In this document: piece by piece, positions 1 through 10,084 of the stretch | How the letters are laid out: every line of letters starts with the position of its first letter | Numbering within the stretch: the first letter of the stretch is position 1 | From: Gracilariopsis chorda | Lineage: Eukaryota > Rhodophyta > Florideophyceae > Gracilariales > Gracilariaceae | Reading direction: 5' to 3' | DNA: 64,000 nucleotides | Assembly: GCA_003194525.1 (NCBI GenBank) | Contig: NBIV01000287.1 | Coordinates: 1-64,000, forward strand | Notes under the pieces: model-generated | Told to the model about the DNA's origin: nothing | Seen by the model: only the letters and a program-made list of their open reading frames with translations | The model's database searches: none | Program-made: the position numbers and the translations under genes

Positions 1-2782
1 CGCAAAGGGTATCTGTGCGCCCCCGTTAAGACGGGCACGAATCTGGGCACAGAAAGGATCCTGCTGTTGTTCACGGATCATTTCCTCAGGGGATATGGGA
101 ACAACCTGGTCATCCGGAGGATCCGTAGGGTTTGCAGCCAGAATATCGTCACAGATGTCATCCCCATTCACGTCTGGGTCGTCTCCTTCCGTTCCCTCCG
201 GGGATTGTGCCATGAAAACATGGTATTTCCAGATCGTCGACCGGTTCGGTTTCCGCTGATGTTCCTAAGCGCGATAGGGCGTCAGCCTGAGTATTCAGGG
301 ATCCCTTCTTGTAGAGGACATCAAATGTAAATTCCGAGAGTCGGAGACGCCAACGCATGAGGCGGCCCGACGGTTCTCGAATTTCGAGTAGCCAACGGAG
401 AGCCGAGTGATCGGTGTGAACCTTGAAATGGTTACCCATAAGGTATGGGCGAAGCGTTGCCAACGCCCAAACAACAGCAAGACACTCCTTCTCGGACACC
501 GAGTAGTTGCGCTCGTGAACGTTCAACGAACGTGACCAATATCCGATCGGATGTCTTTCTCCTTCTTCCGTGACTTGAAACAACGCACAACCCACCTGGT
601 GGGCACTTGAGTCAGTATCCACTTCGAAGGGTAAGTCCGGGTGCGGTAAGGCCAGAACTGGCGGGGACGTTACAGCGTCGACAAGAGACGAGAATGCTGA
701 CGACTCAGCCTCGTCAAAGACGTCCAGTTCGGTGGGTTGTCCTTTCCGGAGGAGTGCGTTAAGCGGTGCTGACAAGTCGGCGAAGTTCGGGACGAATCGG
801 CGATATACATTGCAAAGTCCTAGGAAGGATCGAAGCTCCGTTTGATTAGTCGGATGTTTCGCCTCTCGAAGTGATTTCACTCTTGCTTCATCGATTGAAA
901 GCTGTCCGGGGCGGATGATGTGCCCCAGATATTTTACCGAATCGGCGCAGAACTCACACTTTCCCAGCTTCAGGGTGATGCCTGCGTTGCGGAGCACTGT
1001 CAAGACTTCCCGGACATGGGACAGGTGATCGTCCAAGTTATTGGAGAACACTATAATGTCGTCCAAGTATACCAGACAGCTGGTCCATTTGAACCTCGCC
1101 AAGAGGATATCGATTGCCCGTTGGAATGTAGCTGGGGCATTCGTTAGTCCAAACGGCATTCGCTTAAAGCGATATAGTCCTTGATGGCACACAAACGCGG
1201 TCTTATCACGATCTTCTTTCCTAATAGGGACCTGCCAGTATCCCGAATTGGCATCGAGGGTAGTGAACACCGTTGCGCTCCCCAGGGAGTCAATGTACTC
1301 GTCCATTCGTGGAATCGGATAGACGTCCTTGACAGTAACCGCATTCAGGCGGCGGTAATCCACACAGAAACGCCATGATCCATCGGCTTTCGGAACAAGG
1401 ACAACAGGAGAAGCCCAAGGGGATTGTGCTGCTTCGATAACTCCAGCTCGCAGCATCTTCTCCACCTGAGATTTCTCTTCCCCCCTTGCTTTAGGGCCTG
1501 CCCGATACGGGTGCTGTGCAATAGGCCGTGTATCCGGCAACAAATCAATCCGATGTTCGGTTACCCCTATCGTCCCCAGGGAACCGTCCCACATGGCGGT
1601 AAAGTCCCTGAGCATGTCACGAAACTTCTCACGATGAGATTCATTAATGTGATCCAGGTCCAACTTATCCAAAGCCTGTTCTGGGTCTAACGCAGTATCT
1701 GCCGATGCTGAAGTCGTGCTCTTCTGAGCTTCTTCGACAGTCGAATCTGAACTTTCCCGGGCGGAATCCAACGGAACGAACGGGACCTCCTCCCCCTCCT
1801 TAGGGTCTTGTATTCCGAGAACGTCGGATATCGGAATCTTTGTAGGAAGGATAGCCAACGGATGCGGAAGCATGTTGCCCAGGACCTGGTTTTTAACCAA
1901 CCACTGAGTGGTAGTTCCGAGGTTAGCAACGAGAACCTTAAAGGGTTTGTCCGGCTCGACGGATACGATCCCATTTGCTAATGCGAGACGGCGCTGTTCG
2001 TAGAGCGAGGGGAGCGGTTGAACAACCTGCAACCCGTGGTGTTTGGATGTTACTGAGAACCACACCTGAGATTCCTTCGGGATCGAAACTGGTTCCGCGA
2101 CGCGAATCTTCGTAGATGCTCGATCCACATTGGACGCTTCCTGAGCAGCAGGTAAAGGTACCCGTTTACGGGAGGCGTGTCGCAAGGGCTTCCGTACAAT
2201 CGGGATGGTCGAACCGTTGGCCAATTCTACGGATCTGGAGCGAGGGCGGATAGCTTCCACGAAGCGGTCACAGAAATCACAACCGAGGATGACCGGTGCA
2301 GCAAGAGAATCGCATACGATGAAGTCCAACTTCACCACGTAGGTGCCTAGTCTGAGTACCAGAGGAATTGTTCCAAGAGTCTGGAGCGGGTTGTTATTAG
2401 CGTCCGCCAGATCCAGACTTGGACCAATTCGAATGCATTTCCGCATGGTGGGTGGAATAATCCCGATATTGATCAGGTTCGGAGCGGCACCTGTATCCAG
2501 GACAGATAACTGACGAACCATGAACTGGTTAGAGAGACCGAGGTCACTATAAACTTTATAGTTCCTCTTGGCCATTACCAAAACTCGATCCGGGATGCGG
2601 AGGTTACGGGACCGTATCCACGGACGACGCAGAGCCACTAAGTGGTCCGAGCTCACGTCTTCTTGAGCCAGTTTCCTCGTAAGGATTTTGGCAGGGGAGC
2701 GAAGCGGTGGCGCCTCAGGCGTCTTCAACTTCGGCTTGGAAGACACCCCTCCCGTGGGGGAGACTCCCAAGATTAGTTTTTC
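1..2782 (-). pseudogene. pol: E1 pol: protease, RT, RNase H, start of integrase; frameshifted
   Basis: Continuous reading frame from the gag stop to 158, with retropepsin (VLDTGAAPN, near residue 92), reverse transcriptase (WRFCVDYRRLN, FGLTNAPATFQ, catalytic VYLDDIIVF) and RNase H (EVDTDSSAHQVG, SEKECLAVV, HTDHSALRW). At about 217-222 a run of four T (minus strand) replaces the three found in E2 at the same codon (PCFM). This extra base throws the frame into a short tail ending at 158. In the corrected frame, homology to E2 (ISPEEMIREQ, IRARLNGG) continues to base 1. There is no ATG at the frame start; the frame is open back into gag and is -1 relative to it, so a Gag-Pol fusion by frameshifting is the likely mode of expression. 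The integrase core is outside the window. Confidence 0.92.
2773..2782 (-). promoter_or_regulatory. Candidate -1 frameshift site at E1 gag/pol junction
   Basis: On the minus strand the last gag codons read AAA AAC TAA, preceded by G (heptamer GAAAAAC, 2782-2776). Pol is open in the -1 frame through this point (GAA AAA CTA ATC). The first slip position is G rather than A, so the heptamer is a near-canonical X XXY YYZ site. The same layout occurs in E2 and, in canonical form, in E6. Confidence 0.55.
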
Positions 2783-4815
2783 GGGACCGAATCGACCGCT
2801 GGGTGCGGCTGAGCCCGTTCCGAAAGGTTAGGGTTGTTACCGTTCGCGGTTTTCGCGGCTTCTCGAGCTTGAGCATTGTGGACCGCAGCCTTTGCGTCTT
2901 CATACGAATTACTCGGGACACGAGCCTTATGCTCCGGTGGGAGATTCTCATAATTTCCCACGATCTTCCACATCTCGCAAATGGGGAGGGTACACTGCGA
3001 CGCAGTATGACCTTCAAGGTAACAAATGTAGCAAATCAGCGGGGCTGAACGTGTTCCGGTGGCGTGGGACATCATTCCGCGGTGCTGAGGGTGTTGTGGT
3101 TGGAATGCTAGTTGCTTCGGGTTGGACCATCCCGGGCGGGAGTGTCTTGTGGCGCTCGACGCGTAGGCTAGCGGGGCTGGGGGAACCCGACCGGGGTTTG
3201 CGTAAAAGGCCGGATCTACCACGGGGGGTGTAACCGTGGACGGCAGTTCCGAGGTTGCCAACGACTGTTCAAGACTGCCAAGATACTGGATGTTATCCGC
3301 AAATCCGGAAGGTGGTCCCGGGTTAGGGAGAGATGCCGAGGAAGCCTCGTTCTCGACGAAGAGAGCCTTCGACGACCGACGCCTCGGGTCTCTCGCTCTG
3401 AGGGTGTCACCCTCAGCCTGCGCGTACTGGACCAGTTCCAGATACGTCGCCTTGCGCTTCTCTTCCCTGTAGCGGGACACCAGTGCCCTGATACCAGGAT
3501 CTAAACCATCCACCAGCATGGAGCAACGCTCAAAAGCGGTAAACACATTTCCACAACGATGAAACGCTTTATTCAAGCGAGTTGAATACGACGTTTCCGT
3601 TTCACCAGGCTTCTGTTTCGTATCGCGAACCGCCACGATGGCTTGACTGATTGCAGTTCCCGTCGCGTACGACCTGAGCAGGTAGTGTACAGCCTCGGGC
3701 CAGCACGTAACACCTCCTTCTGAGGCCCTGGACGAACCCCTGACCGAGTTGTACTGATCTTCAGCCATTCCTGAAAGAAAGTAGGGCAACGCAACGTATG
3801 CCTGCGCCTCACTCATTTCGAGTACGTCTGCTTCCTGCACAAAGCGGGCCAGAAAATCCAACACGAGGATCGGATCTTCACCGGAGAACTTCTGCTTAAG
3901 CATCGTCACATTCATACGACGTATGAGATCCTTCACCCGACCGGTGTCTCTCGAACTTCGAGTGCCCGAAGAGTCTTCCAATCGGTAATAACGATAGGAC
4001 AACAGCTTCCTGTAAAGGGGATTCGTCGGTTTCAATTCCTTCAAGCCGACATGACGGCGACCTTTCTCCCGCGCACGGATTGCTCCATGGGAGGTGTAGG
4101 TAGCCCTCGAACTAGGTTCTTCTCCGCGACGGCGGCCTCTCCCTTCACGCGATGATCTCGAAGACGAGCTACTCGAACTTGTTTCCGAGTCGGAACTTGG
4201 CGAAACTTCATAACGATGAACTCTCTTTCCAGGGTGACGGGGGAGGTGACTGGAGCGGTGTTGGGTTGAGATGACCTTCACTTCCTCCTGTCTCGGAGCG
4301 TTCAGGTCTTCTCTGAGCAACGCTTCCAGCGTGTCCATACGTCCGGTTACCCGCATCATATGGGTTTTAACTTCCTCCACGAACTCCCGATATCCTTCTA
4401 CGAAGGCAGCCGGAGTACCCAGACACTCCAGAATGGAATTCACATCAGCTCTCAGGAGACGAATATCTCCCGAATAATCCCGAGCCAGGGAGTCACTCCA
4501 TCGCCGTTCCAACTCGGTAACTTGCTGCGAGAGGGAGGCGTGGGCCACATTGGCAATGTCGATTCTCGACTCGAGGAGATGGTACTTAGGCGACCCGGGT
4601 CTCGGGGGGACAGCCGACGGCGTTTCGACCACCGGAGGTGGCGTAGTGGCCACAGCTGTCACGGCTCGAGGCACCGAGGTTGCCGATGGGATTCCTTGGG
4701 ATTCCAGACCGACGGCATTGGTAAGTAGTTGTTCCGGAACGGACCTTCGTGATCTCGCCGCTGCGGCGTTCCGTTGCGGACCATTCCTAGGGGAACTCGG
4801 AGCTGTGGGTAGCAT
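2773..4815 (-). CDS. gag: E1 Gag polyprotein (680 aa)
   Basis: Starts at ATG 4815, 150 nt inside the 5' LTR. Order: variable N-terminus with a VVETPSAV motif shared with E3, a coiled-coil-like helical segment (about residues 75-165), a Ser/Arg-rich linker (about 205-245), then the conserved retrotransposon-gag core (LKELKPTNPLYRKLLSYRYY; GEDPILVLDFLARF; AEDQYNSVRGSSRASEGG; ETETSYSTRLNKAFHRCGN). A CCHC zinc knuckle (CYICYLEGHTASQC, residue 595 on, spacing CX2CX4HX4C) lies near the C-terminus. The protein should form the particle and bind element RNA. The reading frame is intact and ends with TAA directly after an A-rich heptamer. It corresponds to the 664-aa Gag of E2. Confidence 0.93.
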   Translation of the reverse strand: MLPTAPSSPRNGPQRNAAAARSRRSVPEQLLTNAVGLESQGIPSATSVPRAVTAVATTPPPVVETPSAVPPRPGSPKYHLLESRIDIANVAHASLSQQVTELERRWSDSLARDYSGDIRLLRADVNSILECLGTPAAFVEGYREFVEEVKTHMMRVTGRMDTLEALLREDLNAPRQEEVKVISTQHRSSHLPRHPGKRVHRYEVSPSSDSETSSSSSSSRSSREGRGRRRGEEPSSRATYTSHGAIRAREKGRRHVGLKELKPTNPLYRKLLSYRYYRLEDSSGTRSSRDTGRVKDLIRRMNVTMLKQKFSGEDPILVLDFLARFVQEADVLEMSEAQAYVALPYFLSGMAEDQYNSVRGSSRASEGGVTCWPEAVHYLLRSYATGTAISQAIVAVRDTKQKPGETETSYSTRLNKAFHRCGNVFTAFERCSMLVDGLDPGIRALVSRYREEKRKATYLELVQYAQAEGDTLRARDPRRRSSKALFVENEASSASLPNPGPPSGFADNIQYLGSLEQSLATSELPSTVTPPVVDPAFYANPGRVPPAPLAYASSATRHSRPGWSNPKQLAFQPQHPQHRGMMSHATGTRSAPLICYICYLEGHTASQCTLPICEMWKIVGNYENLPPEHKARVPSNSYEDAKAAVHNAQAREAAKTANGNNPNLSERAQPHPAVDSVPKN

Positions 4816-4944
4816 ACTGCAGATAGCCGTCCACGGCTTACTTCACCAGTCCCACGGCTTGGGAATCTCAACGAATGAGCAAAAAGAGATAAAAGGGAAA
4901 AGGGGAAGCGGACTTCCGACAGGCCGGATTGAAAGCCAAACCCG

Positions 4945-4962
4945 TTCTAGGTCGGGAGACCA
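4945..4962 (-). other. E1 primer-binding site
   Basis: Two bases inside the 5' LTR the minus strand reads TGGTCTCCCGACCTAGAA, i.e. TGG (pairing with tRNA CCA) followed by a would-be acceptor/T-stem complement. The site is identical in E3 (28316-28299) and nearly identical in E2 (45178-45161), which is what a functional primer site predicts. I could not name the tRNA. Confidence 0.7.
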
Positions 4963-4964
4963 CT

Positions 4965-5877
4965 TGTGGTGCAATCCCGGTGTGGGAAAGGCACCCAAGG
5001 CAGCTCGAAGCCTTGCTCTCTTGGAGAGGTAGGCCCAGCTGGGTAGAGCCCTCCGTGTCCCGTATGACGGGTGTAACTCCGTCGGGAGCCTGGATGTACC
5101 TCGGAGGTTTAGGGGTTAGAACGGGTCGGAACCACGGCTGGTCCGGAAGTAGCCTGCGAACAGTGGAACAAAAGAGGGAAAGGGACCACCCGACGGGGGC
5201 GTGCGGAAAGCGGGAACAGACCCCGGAGGGGGGTGCCGATACACACACACGAACACGCACCGCGCGGCGGTTAGGGGATATGAGGGGAAGGGATGGTCTC
5301 ACGGTCTCACGACACACGTCGGTAATATCAATACCCAAAACTGGGGCGGAGATAGGGCCTGTACGGGCGGTCACACGACAACAACGAATACCACGAGTGG
5401 TCACAACCCACTGGGTACGACGAGCACGGTCTCCTCGGTGGTGCGAGTCGGGTGAAACTATCGGGCAAGCGGTGTACCTCCGCGAGGAGTTAGACACTTC
5501 GCATGGCGAATAGAGTCAGAGCCGAACTCTTGTTACTTTTCTTGGTGAGCTCGCCGCCGTGCGGCCGACGCTCAAGTACTAGCTCAGTGCAGTACAGTAG
5601 GTAGCGCACTAGCCTAAGTAAAATTAACCCCTAAACTATACTAAAATAAGTAGCCGTTTTGGGCCTCCTGGCCGGGGCTGTAGCCACGTGTCCACCACCC
5701 TTGCCAGGCAAGTACCACAAAATATGAATGTTCCCATAACCACCCTGGGTAACCCGACCGCTAATTAGCCCGGCAAACGGGGGCTAAAATTCATGCATCC
5801 CGCTTCATCGCTCGCACCGAGTACACCTCAGATATGAGTTTCACCATCGCCCGTACGCGGGAATGTATTGCACTACA
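4965..5877 (-). repeat. E1 5' LTR (about 913 bp)
   Basis: On the plus strand it begins TGTGGTGCAATCCC and ends TTGCACTACA, imperfect inverted termini matching the other LTRs of this lineage (E2 TGTGGTGCAA...TTGCACTTCA). It is bounded on the inside by the primer-binding site. The second copy lies outside the window, so the outer end is inferred from the shared terminal motif. Confidence 0.8.
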
Positions 5878-5907
5878 GACCTAACCCATACACTGAAGTC
5901 GTGTATT

Positions 5908-6186
5908 CATAATGTGTTTCAAGCTAATATTGTCAAACTTCACCGATAAAGCCAGTAAATTCGTCCTGGGCCGGCTCATCCAACCCCAGTAACATTGAAG
6001 GATGGGAGAGAAGAGCATGAAGTAGAATGTATCGTCAACCACAGAAAAAAGACCAGACGATTTGAATTTCTTTTTAAATGGCTTGGTCATGAAAACACTT
6101 GGATGAAAGAGAAAGACCTCATGAGCTGCAAAGCAATTCTCCAACAGTATAGGAAGACAAACAGAATCCGACTGAGGAGAAAGTAA
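5908..6186 (+). pseudogene. Chromovirus integrase tail with chromodomain, decayed
   Basis: One frame reads a typical integrase C-terminal linker (HNVFQANIVKLH, compare the usual VFHVSLL-type motif), two in-frame TAA codons, then a chromodomain (EVECIVNHRKK, FEFLFKWLGHENTW, followed by a helical tail to QQYRK). Of the aromatic cage positions, the second Trp-region aromatic after KW is His. The upstream part of this element is missing because E1's LTR starts 30 bp away; it may lie on the other side of E1, outside the window. Chromodomains in such elements direct integration to marked chromatin. The reading frame is broken and not functional. Confidence 0.8.
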
Positions 6187-7429
6187 GCATTCCAGTATCA
6201 ACTACCCCTCACTATGAATCAGAAAACCGATATCCATGGCGCGATAGAGTTCTACAACAATATCCACCTCGGTGGAAGATCACTATAATTGGGTGGTTGA
6301 AATCACTAGCATTGACGCAGTTAGGATAGGATTTTGCTGGGCACCCTGTCATATATCTTTTTCATTTGCTCAACATTATAGACCCTTCTACAACAACGAA
6401 AACGACATACTTCAGCACCAACTTTTCTTCAACTACAATGATGGATTTCTCACGATTTTAGACGATACCTTGAAATGAATCTTTTCTACTACATGGTGGC
6501 ACGTAACGGACACCTCACTGCTGAGCGAAAGTCTACAGAGACTTGGTGAGATCGTCAATTGCTTGGAAGATGGAAGTCAAGTCATGTTCACCGTGAAGCC
6601 TAACTCTCAACAAAACCTGACCCCAGTTCGTCCGAAATCTGCATTTGTGCTATTCTAATGAAATCTTTGTTTCAATTACTTACGAGCTGGGTCGACTCTA
6701 CTGCTCGGAGTGAGTGATGTTAGATTTAGTTATAATTTACCTTTTTCTGAGCATAGTTAGCTCCAGCATCAGTTCTAACGTGTCTACTTTTCTTGGTTTC
6801 ATTCTACTCAAACTCCTGAAGAGATTTGTGTCCCATTTGAAATGTGTACCTGGCCTCAAACCCGAGTTCACATCTTGTTTAAAATACTGTCATTATGAAA
6901 CGACAACTTGCTTTAGTCAGAGAAGTTCGGGCCCACCAGATGGACAAATTTGGCTCCGAAGTGCACCTCGCCTACTACGAACAACGTTTAATGGCACCTC
7001 ACATGGGACAGCAATGATCAGAAAGCCATGAAGAATTCCCTGATGATCCGTGCCAAGTCACTGTGGGCACCATGGGCTCATGCCAGATCATCAGGACCCT
7101 ACTTGTCACTGATCCTTTCCAAGTCATAGAACAAGTCATTAGCGCTGGTGGAATTCGCCAAGTCATCAAACAACTAGATCTGGCTCTAAAACTGGTAAAG
7201 GACCCATATATGGAGGGCAAAGAGAAGATCAAGCATAATGCGATTAGACCCGGACGATACCTCATGGATTGTGGCACTGATAGAACTAGGCTAGAACCTC
7301 TACATAAACCTAGATGTATGCTCCGAACTTGAACTCGGATCATCACCATCGGCTTCCATCCATTTCAACCATTTCACCTCTGTTCTTAACAGCGTGGCGA
7401 TTGAGAAACATGGTCCAAAGATCCAAGCA
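6187..7429. other. Decayed region, no gene recognised
   Basis: Short open stretches only. A coherent-looking plus-strand piece (about 6520-6657, translation rich in Leu, Glu and Val) and another at 7063-7332 may be fragments of retroelement polyprotein, since they lie between a chromodomain tail and an integrase remnant on the same strand. No diagnostic motif was found. Confidence 0.4.
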
Positions 7430-8364
7430 GCCATCAAAAGGAATTCAAAGAAGTTCGTGGACTGGGATGGTAAGCTCTTCAGATGCACAGGGACAAGCTT
7501 GGTACTAGTTCCAATACAAGTTGATCGACCCTGATTTATTCGAACGTTCCATGACGACATAGGCATTGGGATATGGCACGGAGAAAGTCGTTTATGCAAG
7601 ATCGCTTCTGGTGGAGCACGATGCTATCAGACATTGCCGACTATGTACACAGCCAAAATAGCTGTCAGTAAGCGGCAACTCTTGTGAAATATTAGTCTAA
7701 ACCGAGGCTACCCTTAACCCAACTAAATCAAACTTTTATGGTAAGCTTCGCCAGCCCGTTACCAACCAAGAACTCGGGCAAGTGGTTCCCAATAACCAGA
7801 GTTCAACATCCAACTAGTTGGCTACTTGAAATAGCCAGCGAAACATTGATGGCGACAGTCGTTCTTCAGTTTGTAAAAAATAAAATCATACAACCTTTCC
7901 GATACTCTAACACGATGGTTTCAGACAATGCTACAGCCTTCCTGGGTAGTCCAATTCATAATGTTATGAAGATAAAAGGGATCACCCGGAAATCTGTCCA
8001 GCTCTATGCTTCCAGGTCAAATAGAGGTGCGAAAAGAATGGTTGGTACCATCAAACACAGCATAACCAAACTGATTTCTGACAGGAGCTCAGACTCGGAC
8101 CGCGAGCCGGACAAAGTGCTCTTTGGATATCGCCAACGCAAACTCAGCTGTGACTACTCACTCTTTGAATTGATATGTGAAATGCACTCTCGGATGCACC
8201 ATTTGAACCACGAATCCCTCACTACAAACGCCACCATCTACAACTGTCTACTTGAGAATTTGGTGTGTTCTGCTCACCAAGCCTGCATAATTAAGCACCT
8301 AATAGTCACAGTAACCCCAGATACGCCCAAAAATTTACAGGAGGCAATGAGGTGTTTGTTATAG
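7430..8364 (+). pseudogene. Ty3-like integrase remnant
   Basis: Pieces in shifted frames: a pre-integrase strand (FVDWDGKLFRC), the zinc-binding region (FHDDIGIGIWHG, then DRFWWSTMLSDIADYVHSQNSC, in which the first Cys of the usual pair is lost), and the core from about 7738: MVSDNATAFLG contains the second catalytic Asp, and SNRGAKRMVGTIKHSI is the third catalytic segment, where the expected Glu is Lys. LFGYRQRKLSCDYSLFEL matches the conserved segment after the core. Several stops and frameshifts plus the Glu-to-Lys change mean it is dead. The following open stretch (8352-8717) may be its C-terminal extension but has no recognised motif. Confidence 0.78.
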
Positions 8365-9159
8365 AAGGAAAAGCTCTGAACTGCAGTGCTAAATGGAGAC
8401 TGCTCAAATCCAGATACTATGTTCCACGCAGAGTTACTCGCGCGAACCATCCGTTCCATATCTTAGTCTCGCCAAATCGAAGATATAGCAGGAAACCAAT
8501 TCATCCTAGAAGTCTGAACCTTTTTTACCGCAGGCCAGGCCATCTATGCCCCAAGACAGTCAGGATTATCGCCAAGCATGAAACTCAAGGTGAATCTAGC
8601 AATGTCGAACAACTGGACACTATCACAGTCTTCCCGTTTATGGTAGACTACAAAATTTTTGACATAGAGGATAGACCTCACAATCTCGTCGTGGCTGGGC
8701 GTCGTACATTTCTGTGACTTGCAGACTTACGAAAATTTCCGACCGTACGGGAGAAAATCACCTGGACATCTACAACAGATGGGGCGGGGACAAGTCTTTA
8801 TACAACAGTATGAACCTGATACCAACCATATGATGATTCCATTTCCGTTTCGGTATCAGCTGATCTCGCCTGAACTTCAGTACCCACACTGATGAACTAT
8901 GCTCAAAACTATAACCTACGAAGAAGATAACCCTATAGAAGGATACGTTTTTACCTGCATACTATGCTAAATCCCACATTGTATCTGGCACATTCTGGGA
9001 AACTGTATAGTAACTACTGGTGGAAATCAATACTACCGGAAGACTTCAGGCTCCAGGCGAATCGATCGCTGAGTGGGAGAGTGTCAGGAAATCCCCCCTC
9101 TCAAACTCTAAGTGTTAAAGACGAGAGGAGAATTCCATATGAGATATGTTAACGTGGAA

Positions 9160-9230
9160 GTATGCCCTTGCCATGATAGCAGGGCATGCCTCCAAAATTT
9201 ACATGCTCTTCCATCATGGAAAGGGCATGC
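9160..9230. repeat. Imperfect hairpin, 20-nt arms
   Basis: Arms at 9160-9179 and 9212-9230 are complementary at about 17 of 20 positions (ATGCCCTTNCCATGAT core) around a loop of about 32 nt that itself repeats GGGCATGC. It could be a small-RNA-type foldback or a remnant of a terminal inverted repeat; no further evidence. Confidence 0.5.
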
Positions 9231-9631
9231 TCACTCCTAAATATGCATGCCGCCCGCTTGTCCGTACGCCATCCGCGCCGCCACGCAACCAAGCGCACCA
9301 CCATCCGCCGCCAACGCCGTTGCGTAGCCTGGCGCCTTTAGCGCGTCGCAGTAACTGCACATGCCGCTGCCAATGCCGCCGACCTCCCAGCTTTAATCCT
9401 GCGCTGCTCGTCGGCTCCGTCTCCATTCTCCTGGTGCACCTGCAAACGTCGCGTCGCCCGCGGTGTCGTCCGCTCAAAGGCACAAAAAGAAATACCCTAC
9501 GAGGTATAATACTTTTTGCCAAACTGGTCCGTCATCGCAAGGATGTGTCCCATAACAGGGTATTATGGGTTTTTACTTAGACCTAGTATGCAGAACAAGG
9601 GGGTATGCAAATAGAACAATTGTGTTTAAAA

Positions 9632-9665
9632 GCCCGAGTTCGGCGGCCTCCAAGCCAACTCGGGC
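9632..9665. repeat. Perfect 9-bp inverted repeat
   Basis: GCCCGAGTT (9632-9640) and AACTCGGGC (9657-9665) are separated by 16 nt. It lies a few bases after a TTTAAAA stretch (9625-9631), so it might sit near a transcription start, but this is unsupported. Confidence 0.45.
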
Positions 9666-10084
9666 CAGACCACTTCTCCTCTCTTTGGCAACCCTCACCT
9701 TCTCTTAGAGCAGTCTGTTCCTCCCTGCCATCAACCACACTCTTCACCACTCACCCCTTTACGTGTTGCGGCTCGGTCTCCCGCATCTTCCTACGTGATT
9801 GTACTACATGGCCTTTGTTTAGGACCGTCTTGTGTAGCACAGTACACTTCGGCCACGTACTAGACCTAAGGTTTTGGTCGAATGTGTTGACCATTGTGCT
9901 ATATTAGAAGTGGACATCAACAGTACGCTAGATCTAAGGTTTTGATCGCGCAGGTTATCCGGTGGTCTAGTCTCTTTGCTACATTAACCCGGACTTTACT
10001 GCTCGTTGTGTTGTATGGTTATTGCCGGGTTTCCTTTCTACCTTTCATCTTGGTTCTTGGTCGCAGTTTGTGCCTACTTACTAC

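Larger units (their letters stand above)
1..5877 (-). mobile_element. E1, Ty3/gypsy LTR retrotransposon, 5' part
   Basis: Read on the minus strand the order is 5' LTR (5877-4965), primer-binding site, gag (4815-2773), pol (from 2782 leftwards); the 3' part lies beyond base 1. Gag and pol align along their length with the complete element E2 at 34344-45988, so they belong to the same lineage. LTR ends are TG...CA type. The right-hand flank is 'gacct'; the matching target duplication would be outside the window. The 5' LTR abuts a decayed chromodomain tail, so E1 appears to have landed in an older chromovirus. Pol carries one frameshift, so the copy is probably not autonomous. Confidence 0.93.

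Noticed and set aside
5221..5260. CACACA-rich stretch as a microsatellite of note
   Set aside because: Only a few dinucleotides; too short to be meaningful.
4360..5513. Plus-strand open frames of 120-190 codons opposite E1 gag and LTR
   Set aside because: Antisense shadows of gag and of a GC-rich LTR; no motif and no support from E2 or E3.
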